The notes beneath the pieces are model-generated. The model was not told the origin of the DNA. It worked only from the letters and a program-made list of their open reading frames with translations, and ran no database searches. From assembly GCA_014801585.1 (NCBI GenBank), contig JAAVDX010000021.1:20148-84147 (forward strand): a stretch of DNA of 64,000 nucleotides. The letters are read 5' to 3'. The DNA is from Bacteroides sp. GTDB taxonomy: Bacteria > Bacteroidota > Bacteroidia > Bacteroidales > Muribaculaceae. Position numbers and translations under genes: made by a program. Shown piece after piece: positions 41,296-52,174 of the stretch (positions are counted from its first letter, which is position 1; the number at the start of each line of letters is the position of its first letter).

Positions 41296-42027
41296 ATGGG
41301 ATTCTGGCCATTTAAAAAGAAAGTAGATACCCTGCGGGCTGCCGGCCTGCTCGATGGGTTTACCGATTGGCACTCTCACATTCTTCCGGGGGTCGACGAC
41401 GGAATTCCTGACATGGAAAAGTCGCTCGAAGTGCTGGCCGCCTATGAGGATTTAGGCGTGAAACGCGTATGGCTGACCCCTCATATCATGGAGGATTTCC
41501 CCAATGAAACGTCCTTCCTGCGCGAGCGTTTCAACGAGCTTTTGCTGGAATACAACGGAAATATCGAACTCCGACTCGCTTCCGAAAATATGCTCGATTC
41601 TCTCTTTGAAGACCGCCTCGAAAAGAATGACTTCCTCCCTATCGGCGACGAGGGCAATCACCTCCTTGTCGAGACCTCATATTTCTCTCCTCCTATGAAT
41701 TTCGATGAACTCATCGATGATATCAAGCATCTGGGATATTATCCCGTATTGGCTCATCCCGAGCGCTACCGCTATATGAAGGAGGAAGATTACGAGAAAC
41801 TTAAGCTTCGCGGTGTCTTGTTCCAGACTAATATGATGTCGCTCGTCGGAATGTATGGCGATACGGCCCGAAAGAAAGCGGAATGGATGCTAAAGAAAGG
41901 GATGATCAATCTTACAGGTAGTGATCTCCACCGACTCTCTGCCACGCAGCGAAATCTGGATGAATCTCCGCGCAACCGTGAATCGCTCGACCAGCTGCTC
42001 TCAGTGGCAAAAAATCCTGCCCTATGA
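41296..42027 (+). CDS. PHP-type tyrosine-protein phosphatase (CpsB/YwqE-like)
   Basis: DWHSHILPGVDDGIPDMEKSLEVLAAYEDLGVKRVWLTPHI...LAHPERYRYM...GSDLHRLS. Confidence 0.92.
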   Translation: MGFWPFKKKVDTLRAAGLLDGFTDWHSHILPGVDDGIPDMEKSLEVLAAYEDLGVKRVWLTPHIMEDFPNETSFLRERFNELLLEYNGNIELRLASENMLDSLFEDRLEKNDFLPIGDEGNHLLVETSYFSPPMNFDELIDDIKHLGYYPVLAHPERYRYMKEEDYEKLKLRGVLFQTNMMSLVGMYGDTARKKAEWMLKKGMINLTGSDLHRLSATQRNLDESPRNRESLDQLLSVAKNPAL

Positions 42028-43139
42028 CTAAAATTCTTGTGACCGGGTCGGCCGGTTTTATCGGAAGCAGATTGGCAGAGGTCCTTGCCGACGACAATTT
42101 TGAAGTGCTCGGCGTCGATAATCTCAATGACTATTACGATCCGGCTATTAAGTTGGCCAGATTGCAACGTTCGGGATTCGATAAGGCCGAACTTTCCTCC
42201 ATCCTCACCGGCACTCACGACATGCTCGTAAGCCGACGCTACCCCAATCTCGGATTCATCCGAATGGATATTCGAGATCCGGAGATGGAGCTGATCGCCA
42301 ATGAATTTGAGCCGGATATCATAGTGCATTTCGCCGCTCAGCCGGGCGTGAGATATTCTCAGTCGCATCCGGAGGAGTGTATCGACAACAACGTCCTCGG
42401 CTTCATGAAGATGATTGAGATTGCACGAAAGGCCGGTGTTCGACGCATGCTCTATGCTTCCAGCAGTTCAGTATATGGCGATCAGAGTCCGCATGCCTTC
42501 CGGGAGACCGACAGCGTGGATTCGCCGACCTCCGTCTATGCCGTCTCGAAGCGCACTAATGAAATGCTCGCGAAGGTCTATTCCGAGATGTATGGCATCC
42601 GGATGACGGCCATGCGTTTCTTCAGCGTCTACGGCGAATGGGGACGTCCTGATATGGCGCCTTATCTCTTCACCGACGCTCTACTGCATAATCGCCCGAT
42701 CACTCTATTCAACGGCGGACAGCTTAGCCGCGATTTCACTTATATTGATGATGTCGCTGAGTGTATCCACAGAATTATTACCCGTGGCGGAGGCGTATTC
42801 ACAACTATGCCGAGCCACGACACTGTCAACATCGGCCACGGATCGCCCACTCTGATGCTCGATTTCGTTGCCAAGATTGAGGAAATCACCGGTAAGAAGG
42901 CGCGACGCGTACTTCTCCCTATGCAGCACGGCGAAGTCCACGCCACTCTGGCCGACACTTCGAAGTTTCATATTCAGTACGGTTATTATCCTCGCACGAC
43001 TCTCGACACGGGGCTGCGACGTTTCATACGCTGGTTTATGGATTATCAGAATATTTCGGCTGATTCTGTGCGGCAATCCGACCCCTCGGCCGACTCGCTC
43101 CTCTCTTCCGAAGATGAGTCACTGTCATATCCGGCTTAA
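42024..43139 (+). CDS. NAD-dependent epimerase (UDP-glucuronate 4-epimerase-like)
   Basis: ILVTGSAGFIGSRLAEVL...VDNLNDYYDPAIKLARL...HFAAQPGVRYSQSHP...SSSSVYG; YxxxK as YAVSK. Confidence 0.9.
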   Translation: MTKILVTGSAGFIGSRLAEVLADDNFEVLGVDNLNDYYDPAIKLARLQRSGFDKAELSSILTGTHDMLVSRRYPNLGFIRMDIRDPEMELIANEFEPDIIVHFAAQPGVRYSQSHPEECIDNNVLGFMKMIEIARKAGVRRMLYASSSSVYGDQSPHAFRETDSVDSPTSVYAVSKRTNEMLAKVYSEMYGIRMTAMRFFSVYGEWGRPDMAPYLFTDALLHNRPITLFNGGQLSRDFTYIDDVAECIHRIITRGGGVFTTMPSHDTVNIGHGSPTLMLDFVAKIEEITGKKARRVLLPMQHGEVHATLADTSKFHIQYGYYPRTTLDTGLRRFIRWFMDYQNISADSVRQSDPSADSLLSSEDESLSYPA

Positions 43140-43276
43140 TCCGGCCGACAGTTCAATTTTTAATCCTCATACCCACGCAATTATAGATAAAATTTACTCC
43201 GATAATATTCTCTCTCTTTAGGAATCCGGCTCTCCCCTGAAGAGAGATATCAAGAAAATATTCCCAACTCGAAAAA

Positions 43277-44365
43277 ATGAAGACAGCTTTAATCACCGGT
43301 GTGACCGGCCAGGATGGTTCCTACCTTGCAGAACTATTGCTTGAAAAGGGTTACGACGTCCATGGAATTATCCGCAGATCGTCGACCGATTTCCGCGAAA
43401 GAATAGCTCATCTTGAGGGTCATAGCAATTTCCATCTACATTATGCCGACATGGCCGATTCGATGAGTCTGGTGAAGGTTGTGGGGAAGGTGCGGCCCGA
43501 TGAAATATATAATCTGGCTGCTCAGAGCCACGTCCAGGTAAGTTTCGACGTGCCGGAATATACTGCGAATACGGATGCAGTCGGAGTGCTCCGCATTCTG
43601 GAAGCTGTCCGCGCCGTCGGACTTGAAAATACATGTCGCATCTATCAGGCCTCTACCTCTGAACTCTACGGTAAGGTGGAGGAAGTCCCCCAGAATGAGG
43701 ATACTCCCTTCCATCCTTACAGTCCTTACGCAGTAGCCAAACTCTATGGCTATTGGATTATCAAGGAGTATCGCGAAGCCTACGGGATGTATTGCTGCTC
43801 CGGAATCCTCTTCAATCATGAGTCGGAGCGTCGCGGAGAGACGTTTGTCACCCGCAAGATTACTCTCGCCGCTGCCCGCATCGCTCAAGGGAAACAGGAC
43901 CGACTCTATCTGGGTAATCTCTCAAGTCTGCGCGACTGGGGATATGCAAAGGATTACGTGGAATGTATGTGGCTGATTCTCCAGCAACCCGAGCCGGAGG
44001 ATTATGTTATAGCCACCGGCGTGCAGCATAGCGTCCGCGAGTTTGCGACCCTCGCTTTCCATTATGCCGGAATAGAATTGCGCTGGGAGGGCGAAGGAGA
44101 GAATGAAAAAGGTATCGACCGCGCTACGGGTAAGGTAGTAGTAGAGGTCTCTCCCGATTTCTATCGACCCACCGACGTAGTCAATCTGCTCGGCGATCCC
44201 TCCAAGGCCCGGCAGAAATTGGGCTGGAATCCGATGAAGACGGATTTCGACAATCTCGTCCGCATCATGGTGGAAGCCGACATGGAAAAGGTGGCTCTCG
44301 AACGCGCCTCCGAACATGTAAAGACTAATCTAGTGGAATATCTCGAGAAGGGCATTGTGAAATAA
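43277..44365 (+). CDS. gmd: GDP-mannose 4,6-dehydratase
   Basis: [33 protein letters not shown]...[20 protein letters not shown]...[20 protein letters not shown]. Confidence 0.96.
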   Translation: MKTALITGVTGQDGSYLAELLLEKGYDVHGIIRRSSTDFRERIAHLEGHSNFHLHYADMADSMSLVKVVGKVRPDEIYNLAAQSHVQVSFDVPEYTANTDAVGVLRILEAVRAVGLENTCRIYQASTSELYGKVEEVPQNEDTPFHPYSPYAVAKLYGYWIIKEYREAYGMYCCSGILFNHESERRGETFVTRKITLAAARIAQGKQDRLYLGNLSSLRDWGYAKDYVECMWLILQQPEPEDYVIATGVQHSVREFATLAFHYAGIELRWEGEGENEKGIDRATGKVVVEVSPDFYRPTDVVNLLGDPSKARQKLGWNPMKTDFDNLVRIMVEADMEKVALERASEHVKTNLVEYLEKGIVK

Positions 44366-44438
44366 GTATTTTTTTAGAAGTCGTAGGTTTTAAAGTTAGT
44401 AAATAAGCTTAAGCAACGTCTTCAATACGTTCAGTCAA

Positions 44439-45389
44439 ATGGAAAAAGAAGCAAAGATATACGTAGCCGGCCATCGCGGTATGGTAGGCTCGGCCATCGT
44501 CAGAGAACTTGAGCGTCAGGGCTATCACAATATCGTCACCCGCACTCACTCCCAACTGGATCTGACGGATCAGAAGGCAGTTGAGGAGTTCTTCCGGCTG
44601 GAGAAACCGGAATATGTATTTCTGGCTGCCGCCAAAGTAGGTGGAATCGGGGCCAACTCCGCTGCTCCGGCTGATTTCATGTGGCAGAATATGACGCTGG
44701 AGATGAATGTCATTCATTCCGCATGGCAGAATGGCGTGAAGAAGCTGGAGTTCCTCGGCTCTTCCTGCATTTATCCCCGACTCGCTCCTCAGCCTATGCC
44801 GGAATCATGCCTGCTGACCTCTTCTCTTGAACAGACCAACGAGGCATATGCCCTCGCAAAAATCTCGGGTCTGAAATATTGCGAATATCTCAATCGCCAG
44901 TATGCCACTGACTATATATCCGTAATGCCGACCAATCTATATGGTCCCAACGATAATTATCATCCCGAACACAGCCATGTTCTTCCTGCTCTGATTCGCC
45001 GTTTCCATGAGGCTAAGGAGGCGGGAGCGGAGAGCGTCGTATGCTGGGGGGACGGCAGCCCGCTGCGTGAGTTCCTGTATGTGGACGACCTCGCTAATCT
45101 GTGCGTTTTCCTGATGAACAATTATTCGGGAAATGAGACCGTAAATGCCGGCACGGGTAAGGAACTTTCCATCAAGGAACTAACCAAACTCGTAGCTGCC
45201 ACTGTCGGTTTCAACGGCCGAATCGAGTGGGACACGTCACGTCCCAACGGTACCCCCAGAAAGCTCCTTGATGTCAGCAAAGCTACCCGGCTCGGCTGGA
45301 CCTACCGCACCGAACTCCCCGACGGCATCCGACTCGCCTACGAAGATTTCCTTTCCCATATCGACCGCGGCGACGTGCGCCTGCGCTAA
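44439..45389 (+). CDS. fcl: GDP-L-fucose synthase
   Basis: KIYVAGHRGMVGSAIVRELERQGY...LGSSCIYPRLAPQPMPE...PTNLYGPNDNYHPEHSHVLPALIRRF. Confidence 0.95.
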   Translation: MEKEAKIYVAGHRGMVGSAIVRELERQGYHNIVTRTHSQLDLTDQKAVEEFFRLEKPEYVFLAAAKVGGIGANSAAPADFMWQNMTLEMNVIHSAWQNGVKKLEFLGSSCIYPRLAPQPMPESCLLTSSLEQTNEAYALAKISGLKYCEYLNRQYATDYISVMPTNLYGPNDNYHPEHSHVLPALIRRFHEAKEAGAESVVCWGDGSPLREFLYVDDLANLCVFLMNNYSGNETVNAGTGKELSIKELTKLVAATVGFNGRIEWDTSRPNGTPRKLLDVSKATRLGWTYRTELPDGIRLAYEDFLSHIDRGDVRLR

Positions 45390-45411
45390 CCTCTGCCGCT
45401 TCCCTTTCGGG

Positions 45412-47025
45412 ATGGAGATAATGACTCAGACCAACTCAAAAAGAGATTCTCCCGAACGCCGGATCGGCCAGCGCGCCTTTTCGGGCGTCGTGTGGAGTAT
45501 GGTCGATCGGGGTGCCTCTCAGATTGTCGCTTTTTTGGCAACGGTCCTAATGGCCCGTATGCTGACTCCCGGTGATTATGGTCTGATCGGCTTGTTGCTC
45601 ATTTTTGTTGAAGTCGGTGAGGCGCTCGCCGCCGCCGGAGTCACTCAGGCTTTAGTGGCCGGAGGAATGAAGAATCCGGCTGAAGAGAAAATCGCTCTCT
45701 CAATTAATCTTGCAATAGGTTTTGTCATCTACGCATTGCTTTGGATGGTCGCTCCTCTGATTGCTGACTTTTACACCGAACCGCAATTGATTCCTCTCGC
45801 AAGAATGGTAGGATGGTGCGTCCCCCTGAGAGCCTGCTGTTGTCTGAGCGAAGCCCGGTTGATGCATTCGCTGCAATATCGACGTCGTGCCGTAGCAATC
45901 CTCTTCGCTTTGACCGGATCCGGAATTATAGGAGTAAGCGCGGCCGCCGCCGGATCGGGAGTTACGGCAATCGCGCTTTACATGGTGGCTCAGTCCGCCC
46001 TCACTCTCATCTGTCTCTCTATTGCCTCCACCTGTATCTCCACGGCTGATGATTCGGTTCAACCTTCTCCCCGGACGAAGTCGTCATCTGTCGCGCAGGT
46101 TGACGACCATGCAGATCAAGCTTCCCAAGATAGTTGCGCCCGATTCTCAAATACGACCGGAATCATCCGCCGGTTGAGCCATTACGGACTCCGTCTGACC
46201 GCCGCCCGGCTGGCCGACGTAGCCTGCAATAACTCTTTTCTGATATTGATCGGCCGATTGTTTCCGGTAGCCGATGTCGGTCTCTTTACCCGCGCACGCC
46301 AGTTCGCATCAGTCCCTTCGATAAGCATGAGTGAGGTCGTGAAGCGCGTTTCTTATCCTATCCTCTGCCGTTATGCCGATATGCCCCGTCTTCAACTCAG
46401 ATATGCTATGAGAATGTCTACTCTGACAATGGCGGTAGCAATGCCGGCAATGCTTACTTTAGCGTTGCTCTCCTCGCCGATTGTAGATCTTGTGCTCGGT
46501 CAGAAATGGATGGCCGTTGCTCCTCTGATGACGTGGCTCTGTCTGGGAATGATGTGGACCCCCCTCGACGGTATCAACCTCACCCTGATTCTCGCTTCCG
46601 GGCGCGTCGGCGATATCGTAAAAATCGAACTCATACGCAAGATTATTCCCCTTATAGGTCTGCTTGCCACCTTTAGATTCGGACTGACGGCTATCTGCAT
46701 CGGCTTCGCCCTCTCCGGGCTTTTGGCAATGCTGGCGACAGCCCTATATGCTTTCTATCCGGATTGGAAGTCGGGCAGAGTAGCTGAGGATAAGGAGTCG
46801 GCACGGAAACAGAGTCTCCTTACTTCGTCGAAAATATCGGTAGCCGCTCTGGCGGCAGCCTTATTCGCACGATTAGGAATCACCGCTATCCCGCTTTCTC
46901 CGGCATGGCTTCAGCTATTGGTCGGATTATCTCTGGCAATCGGATCTTATCTCCTGCTGATCCGTCTGTTCAGAATCGATGAATTGGCAGAAATCACCCG
47001 CCGACTCAGATTCTTCTTTCGTTAA
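45412..47025 (+). CDS. Lipopolysaccharide/EPS flippase (Wzx-like, MOP superfamily)
   Basis: AFSGVVWSMVDRGASQIVAFLATVLMARMLTPGDYGLIGLLLIF...; start moved to 45412, downstream of the fcl stop. Confidence 0.87.
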   Translation: MEIMTQTNSKRDSPERRIGQRAFSGVVWSMVDRGASQIVAFLATVLMARMLTPGDYGLIGLLLIFVEVGEALAAAGVTQALVAGGMKNPAEEKIALSINLAIGFVIYALLWMVAPLIADFYTEPQLIPLARMVGWCVPLRACCCLSEARLMHSLQYRRRAVAILFALTGSGIIGVSAAAAGSGVTAIALYMVAQSALTLICLSIASTCISTADDSVQPSPRTKSSSVAQVDDHADQASQDSCARFSNTTGIIRRLSHYGLRLTAARLADVACNNSFLILIGRLFPVADVGLFTRARQFASVPSISMSEVVKRVSYPILCRYADMPRLQLRYAMRMSTLTMAVAMPAMLTLALLSSPIVDLVLGQKWMAVAPLMTWLCLGMMWTPLDGINLTLILASGRVGDIVKIELIRKIIPLIGLLATFRFGLTAICIGFALSGLLAMLATALYAFYPDWKSGRVAEDKESARKQSLLTSSKISVAALAAALFARLGITAIPLSPAWLQLLVGLSLAIGSYLLLIRLFRIDELAEITRRLRFFFR

Positions 47026-47052
47026 TCTCCCGTTAATCCACGCGATATCATT

Positions 47053-49371
47053 ATGAAGATTCTGCATGTCTATCCCCGACTCCTTCGCGGAGGCGTCGAG
47101 AAGGTGATCGAGAATATCATAAGATTCTCTGATCCGGAGCAGTGTAGCTATGAGATTCTAACTCAGGAGGAGGGGAATAATGAGGCGACTTTCAGGCAGC
47201 TTGGCATAAAAATCCGATGTATCCCCTATTCCGGTGATGACGCCGCTTATCGTCGTGATCTCCACCGTCTGTTTGCGGCTGAAAAGTATGACGCCGTCCA
47301 TTGTCATGGTCATAGGGAGATGTCGCTGGTCAATATTGAAGCCCGGCAGGCCGGAGTGCCGGTAAGAATTGCTCATTGCCATAGTGCGCATCAGGATGTC
47401 AGCGGACCGAAGAAATGGTTCCGGATTTTGAAGTTCCGTCGCCATGCCCGCGGAGCCACGGATCTGATCGGTTGCTCGAAAGATGCTCTCAACTGGATGT
47501 TCCCGTTTGCAGGGGCAAGAGGACAGATTATCACTAATGGGATCGACTGTTCTCGCTTCGCTTTTTCAGCCTCGACCCGCACTGAAGTCAGAAAGGAAGC
47601 AGGTATCCCGGACTCGGCCTCAGTCGTTATTACCGTCGCGCGCGTATCGCCGGAGAAAAACCACCGATTGATCATAGAGATGGCACGCCGAAGCAGCCAC
47701 GTGCCCGATCGGTTGTTTGTTGTAGTAGGCGATGGCCCCCTTCTCCCTTCGCTGAGAAAGGAAGTAGCACGGCTCGGACTGAAAAATATACTCTTCCCGG
47801 GAGCATGTTCGGATCCGGAGCGCTGGCTCTGCGCAGCCGACATTTTTATCTTCCCGTCATCTTTTGAAGGTCATCCTCTCGCTCCCATGGAGGCACAGAT
47901 ATCCGGATTGCCGGTCGTTGTCAGCAGGGCCATCCCTTCTGAGACCGAAATGAAGTCGGGTCTCCTGTTTAGAGTCGGCAGTCTTGACGCTGATGATTGG
48001 CTGGCGGAAATCATGAAGATTGAGGCCTCGTTAAATCATTCCGTAGAGAGTCGCTACCAAAGAAGCCGCGACGCCTTGAATCTTAACACTGACAAGGATG
48101 TGACAGCTACCACCCGACGCTTCTTCGAACTCTATTCACCGCCCCGTATTCTGTTCTGCCACGTCACCTCCCCGAAGGGTGTGACGGGAGGCGAACGTTA
48201 TGATGCTCTGTTTGCCCGGAGCATGAAGCATCATGCAGAAGGACGTATCGGTGAATATATCATTGCTCCGAAGGAGTCATGTCCCCCCTCCGGAAAAAAT
48301 ATCTCGGCAAAGGTGTCACTCCCTTTCGCCACGCTTCTCCGCAATCTGACTAAGGCATTCCGACCTCTGAAAGCGCATAAGGATATCCGCAATCTGCTTC
48401 GACGTTATCGCCGCATAGGTGTCAAGCCTCCAGTAATGATATTCAACACCTCCAAGTGTCTGTATTTTCTCCCGGCTCTTTTGCTTCTCCGACGCAGCGG
48501 TATCATTACGGCCGGAATCACCCATCATCCCCTCTTTATTCAGATGAAGGGATGCCGGCGCATTGGCTATAAAGCAGCCGAACTTTCATTCATCCGAAGA
48601 CTCGACTTCTGTATCGCGCCCTCGCAGTTCACTCGCGACTTGCTCATGAAGAATATCCCCGGAAGGGAGGTGACGCTTATCCCAATCCCGTTCGAAAAGC
48701 GACATTTTGGTGAGGTAAAAAGGCTGAATCCCAACTTTTTTATTGAAAATGATATTAATTCTGCAATAAATCGGGATTTGATTGCAGAAGAATGGAAAAA
48801 AATAGGTAAATTTGCAAAAGAGAAGACGGAGTTGCTCTTCATCGCTACCATCGAACCGCGAAAAGGGCTCGACTACCTCCTCTCGGCCATGACTATACTC
48901 AACCGAAATAATGTCAGGACACGGCTGACAGTGGCCGGAAAGGTCATTGATGAAGCCTATGCCCTGAAGTTACGTTCTGAAGCCCTCAGTGCCGGTCTCG
49001 ACGTAGATTGGCTTGGATATGTAGATGAAGAACGCAAAATGTCGCTTTTCAGGGAAGCCGATATCTTCGTGCTCCCTTCTGAAGCCGAAGGCTTCGGGAT
49101 TGTGCTTGTAGAAGCTATGATGGCTGCTACTCCCGTCGTATCATTCCGCAACAGCGGAATGATCTATGTCATCGGTCCCGATGACGATCGCGGTCTCACT
49201 GCCACCGACGGCAATCCGGAAGATCTCGCCGAAGCAATCACCCGTTTCATCAAAGATCCCGATCTGCGATATGAGAAAGTCAGTGCCGCATTGGATTGGA
49301 CTCAGTCGCTCCCTTCTCCCATAGACTTTGACCGAGATATTAAGATTTTATGTGGCCATATATTGCAATAG
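47053..49371 (+). CDS. Double-domain GT4 glycosyltransferase (two GT-B modules fused)
   Basis: 772 aa; module 1 LHVYPRLLRGGVEKVIENII...FPSSFEGHPLAPMEAQISGLPVVVS; module 2 ...LLFIATIEPRKGLDYLLSAM...VLPSEAEGFGIVLVEAMMAATPVV. Confidence 0.88.
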   Translation: MKILHVYPRLLRGGVEKVIENIIRFSDPEQCSYEILTQEEGNNEATFRQLGIKIRCIPYSGDDAAYRRDLHRLFAAEKYDAVHCHGHREMSLVNIEARQAGVPVRIAHCHSAHQDVSGPKKWFRILKFRRHARGATDLIGCSKDALNWMFPFAGARGQIITNGIDCSRFAFSASTRTEVRKEAGIPDSASVVITVARVSPEKNHRLIIEMARRSSHVPDRLFVVVGDGPLLPSLRKEVARLGLKNILFPGACSDPERWLCAADIFIFPSSFEGHPLAPMEAQISGLPVVVSRAIPSETEMKSGLLFRVGSLDADDWLAEIMKIEASLNHSVESRYQRSRDALNLNTDKDVTATTRRFFELYSPPRILFCHVTSPKGVTGGERYDALFARSMKHHAEGRIGEYIIAPKESCPPSGKNISAKVSLPFATLLRNLTKAFRPLKAHKDIRNLLRRYRRIGVKPPVMIFNTSKCLYFLPALLLLRRSGIITAGITHHPLFIQMKGCRRIGYKAAELSFIRRLDFCIAPSQFTRDLLMKNIPGREVTLIPIPFEKRHFGEVKRLNPNFFIENDINSAINRDLIAEEWKKIGKFAKEKTELLFIATIEPRKGLDYLLSAMTILNRNNVRTRLTVAGKVIDEAYALKLRSEALSAGLDVDWLGYVDEERKMSLFREADIFVLPSEAEGFGIVLVEAMMAATPVVSFRNSGMIYVIGPDDDRGLTATDGNPEDLAEAITRFIKDPDLRYEKVSAALDWTQSLPSPIDFDRDIKILCGHILQ

Positions 49372-50906
49372 GTTTAGCTGTGGTCGCCGGGATCATTTTC
49401 CATGATCTCCGGTCGGCTATGTCTGTTGCATCCCATAATTCCAAAGGCTTACAGAATTCTCTCACATCTCTTAATTTCTCCGAATCAGGCAAGCATGGCA
49501 AAGCCTGGGACGTTCTGTTCTATGTTATCATGGTAGCTCTTATCCTGATGGCCGGACTGCGCTATCGGATCGGCATGGATACTATCGTTTTGCAATCCGT
49601 TGCCGATACTGTCCCCGATCTCAAGGATCTCAGCCTTGAGGATCTGTCTCGCGATAATCACGGGCGCTTTATACCCGTCTATTCCCTCCTGAAAGCTATC
49701 GGCGTCGGCTTTTGGCCGTGGTTTCTGCTGTGTGCGCTCCTGCTCAACGGATTGTTCGCAGTCTGCGTAGCCCGCTATACCCCTTATCGCTTTACGGCAA
49801 TCGGTTTTTATCTCGCATATTCCTACCTGACTCTGAATTTCGAGACAATGCTTGCCGGCGTAGCGGCAGGAGCCTTGCTCTGGGCAATCCCGGATCTCTA
49901 TGAACGGAAGGTCGGGAGATTCTATCTGAAACTGGCGAGTGGAGCGATCTTCCATCTCTCCATACTTTTATTATTCTGGCTCCCGGCTCTCGGTAGCCGA
50001 CGAGTGAGAAATATTCTGACTGATTGGAAATGGATCGCTGTCCTTGCTCCGCTCGGAATTATGGCAGGCATCGCAGTACGCCTGACATTCCCATTCCTGA
50101 TCCGCATCTGCGACCATATGCCGCTTCTCCCCTCTCTGGGGTTCTCCGGTTCCTGCGCCCTCCCCTACGCCGACCTGATGCTCGCTCCGGAAAATCTTAA
50201 CTGGAAGGGATATGCGGGGGTGGGCTTCCGCACTGTCATAGTGCCCCTTCTGGCAGCATGGCTCTTGATGCGTGGCAATCGCAGCAGTGCCACTCTGCAA
50301 TCCTCAGAGGCAACTCTGCAATCTCCGGCTACCGTCAATTTCATTCCCGATTACGTCAGCCGCTGCCATGAGCGATATGACTCAGGAAATTTCAACCTCT
50401 TCATGGCTTCCCTACTTGTCGTAATCGCTTTGCTGGAAATAGTGAGATTTGAGGTGACGGGATTCAGCAGAATTACCCTGTTGTTATGGCCGATAGGATG
50501 CATTGCCTTATCGCGGACGCTTGGTTTCGTGAAAGGCTACCGCGAAATCGGAATCTGGTCGATGGCCTCATTGTCCGCCCTTTTTCTTTGCGTCAAGGGG
50601 TTCGCCACCCCTATCGAACTGACCGGCGAGCAAAGTCGGCTCGAACTTTATATCCCCTATGCTGATTGTATATCAAAAGGGGTATGCTATCGGCGCGAAT
50701 GGCTCGCTTACGAACATATCCGTAAAAAACTCAATAATGACTATGAAGTCGATCCGGTCTATGACTTCGGATTCGAACTTCAACCCGGTCAACATGAAAT
50801 TGCATCAGTATTTCATCCTGATTGCTTTCATGAACATATGGAGCGCATCCGCCTGCAGAAGTCTGGGTCGGATTCAATAGCTCCCGTGATACCTATGAAA
50901 TTATGA
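49350..50906 (+). CDS. EpsG/Wzy-type polysaccharide polymerase
   Basis: Polytopic; LMAGLRYRIGMDTIVL...GRFIPVYSLLKAIGVGFWPWFLLCALLLNGLFAVCVARYT. Confidence 0.8.
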   Translation: MWPYIAIGLAVVAGIIFHDLRSAMSVASHNSKGLQNSLTSLNFSESGKHGKAWDVLFYVIMVALILMAGLRYRIGMDTIVLQSVADTVPDLKDLSLEDLSRDNHGRFIPVYSLLKAIGVGFWPWFLLCALLLNGLFAVCVARYTPYRFTAIGFYLAYSYLTLNFETMLAGVAAGALLWAIPDLYERKVGRFYLKLASGAIFHLSILLLFWLPALGSRRVRNILTDWKWIAVLAPLGIMAGIAVRLTFPFLIRICDHMPLLPSLGFSGSCALPYADLMLAPENLNWKGYAGVGFRTVIVPLLAAWLLMRGNRSSATLQSSEATLQSPATVNFIPDYVSRCHERYDSGNFNLFMASLLVVIALLEIVRFEVTGFSRITLLLWPIGCIALSRTLGFVKGYREIGIWSMASLSALFLCVKGFATPIELTGEQSRLELYIPYADCISKGVCYRREWLAYEHIRKKLNNDYEVDPVYDFGFELQPGQHEIASVFHPDCFHEHMERIRLQKSGSDSIAPVIPMKL

Positions 50907-52174
50907 TACCTGCAAATTCTCGATTTATTAACCTTCTGAAGCAGATTCTCCACCCTCGGGAGAATGATTCTTCCCGGCGTGGCAAGACGTTGCTGATCGT
51001 TGTCAGCGACGATCGCTTCTTCATGTCGCATCGGCTCGATATCGGTCGGGCTGCCGTGAAGAGCGGATGGAGAGTTATTGTAGCCGCCGGTGAAAACGGC
51101 TGCCGCGATGCTATCCTTTCGGAAGGAATGGAATATGAAGCTCTCCCTGACCCCACGCAGGGTGCCGGTCCGTTCGCAGCTTTACGCTCTCTGAACATTC
51201 TTTCCGGCCTCTTGCGACGTAATCCTGATTGCATCCTCCATCTCGTCGGAGTGAAGATGATGATGCTGGGCAACATGGCTGCCGGATTCGTCGGCCATAA
51301 GGGTGCAATCGTAAATGCTGTCAGCGGGTTGGGAATATCTTTCCAGAAAACTGACTCTATAAAGGCTCGTACCTTGGCCGGCGTCCTGCGTCTGCTATGG
51401 CCGCGCAAAAAGGTTCATACTACAATCTTTCAGAATCGCGAAGATGAGCAGTTGCTCAGGCATTATGGGGTTCTGACCAATGATGAGGATATTGAATTTA
51501 TCAAGGGGTCGGGGGTCGATCTTTCCAATTTTGGTCATAGGCAGTCTCTCCGCACTCTCTCCGACGGACGCCTGCGAGTGATTTTCAGTGGCAGAATGTT
51601 GCGCAGCAAGGGCGTGACTGATCTGATTGAAGCCGCCGAAATGCTGCGCCGCAAATGGGGCCGGCGGGCTCAGTTCCTCCTCTGTGGCGCCACTCATCAC
51701 AATCCGGATTCTCTGACGGCCGACGAATTATCCCGTTTGTGCGACGGCAAGTATATCCGTTGGGCCGGACATTGCAGCAATATGCCGCAATTACTCGCCT
51801 CTTCACGAATTATGGCTTTCCCGAGTTATTATCGGGAAGGACTCCCGAAATCGCTGATTGAGGCATCTGCAGTCGGACTCCCGATCATAACCTGCGACAG
51901 CGTCGGATGTCGCGACACTATCGACGGCAATGGCGTTCTCGTAGAGCCCCGCAATCCCCGGCAGTTGGCTGATGAAATCGATCGTCTGCTCGGCAATGAG
52001 GAGCTGTGTGAAGAGATGGGACGTCGCTCAAGAGCCTTGGCTGAAAGAGATTATGATCTGAAAGAGGTAGTACGCTGCCATATGGAAATTTATAATAGGC
52101 TTTACGTCGCCCTCGAATCCCATCATTCTGTCATGGCCGATCAATCCCTGCAATGTGCCTCGATGTCTGTATAA
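50903..52174 (+). CDS. Family 4 glycosyltransferase
   Basis: VVSDDRFFMSHRLDIGRAAVKSGWRVIVAAG...KGSGVDLSNF...FPSYYREGLPKSLIEASAVGLPIITCDSVGCRDTI. Confidence 0.92.
   Translation: MIPANSRFINLLKQILHPRENDSSRRGKTLLIVVSDDRFFMSHRLDIGRAAVKSGWRVIVAAGENGCRDAILSEGMEYEALPDPTQGAGPFAALRSLNILSGLLRRNPDCILHLVGVKMMMLGNMAAGFVGHKGAIVNAVSGLGISFQKTDSIKARTLAGVLRLLWPRKKVHTTIFQNREDEQLLRHYGVLTNDEDIEFIKGSGVDLSNFGHRQSLRTLSDGRLRVIFSGRMLRSKGVTDLIEAAEMLRRKWGRRAQFLLCGATHHNPDSLTADELSRLCDGKYIRWAGHCSNMPQLLASSRIMAFPSYYREGLPKSLIEASAVGLPIITCDSVGCRDTIDGNGVLVEPRNPRQLADEIDRLLGNEELCEEMGRRSRALAERDYDLKEVVRCHMEIYNRLYVALESHHSVMADQSLQCASMSV

Noticed and set aside
45268-45411. Upstream extension of the Wzx ORF overlapping fcl
   Set aside because: The extension is out of frame within the conserved fcl C-terminus; ATG at 45412 after the fcl stop is the credible start.
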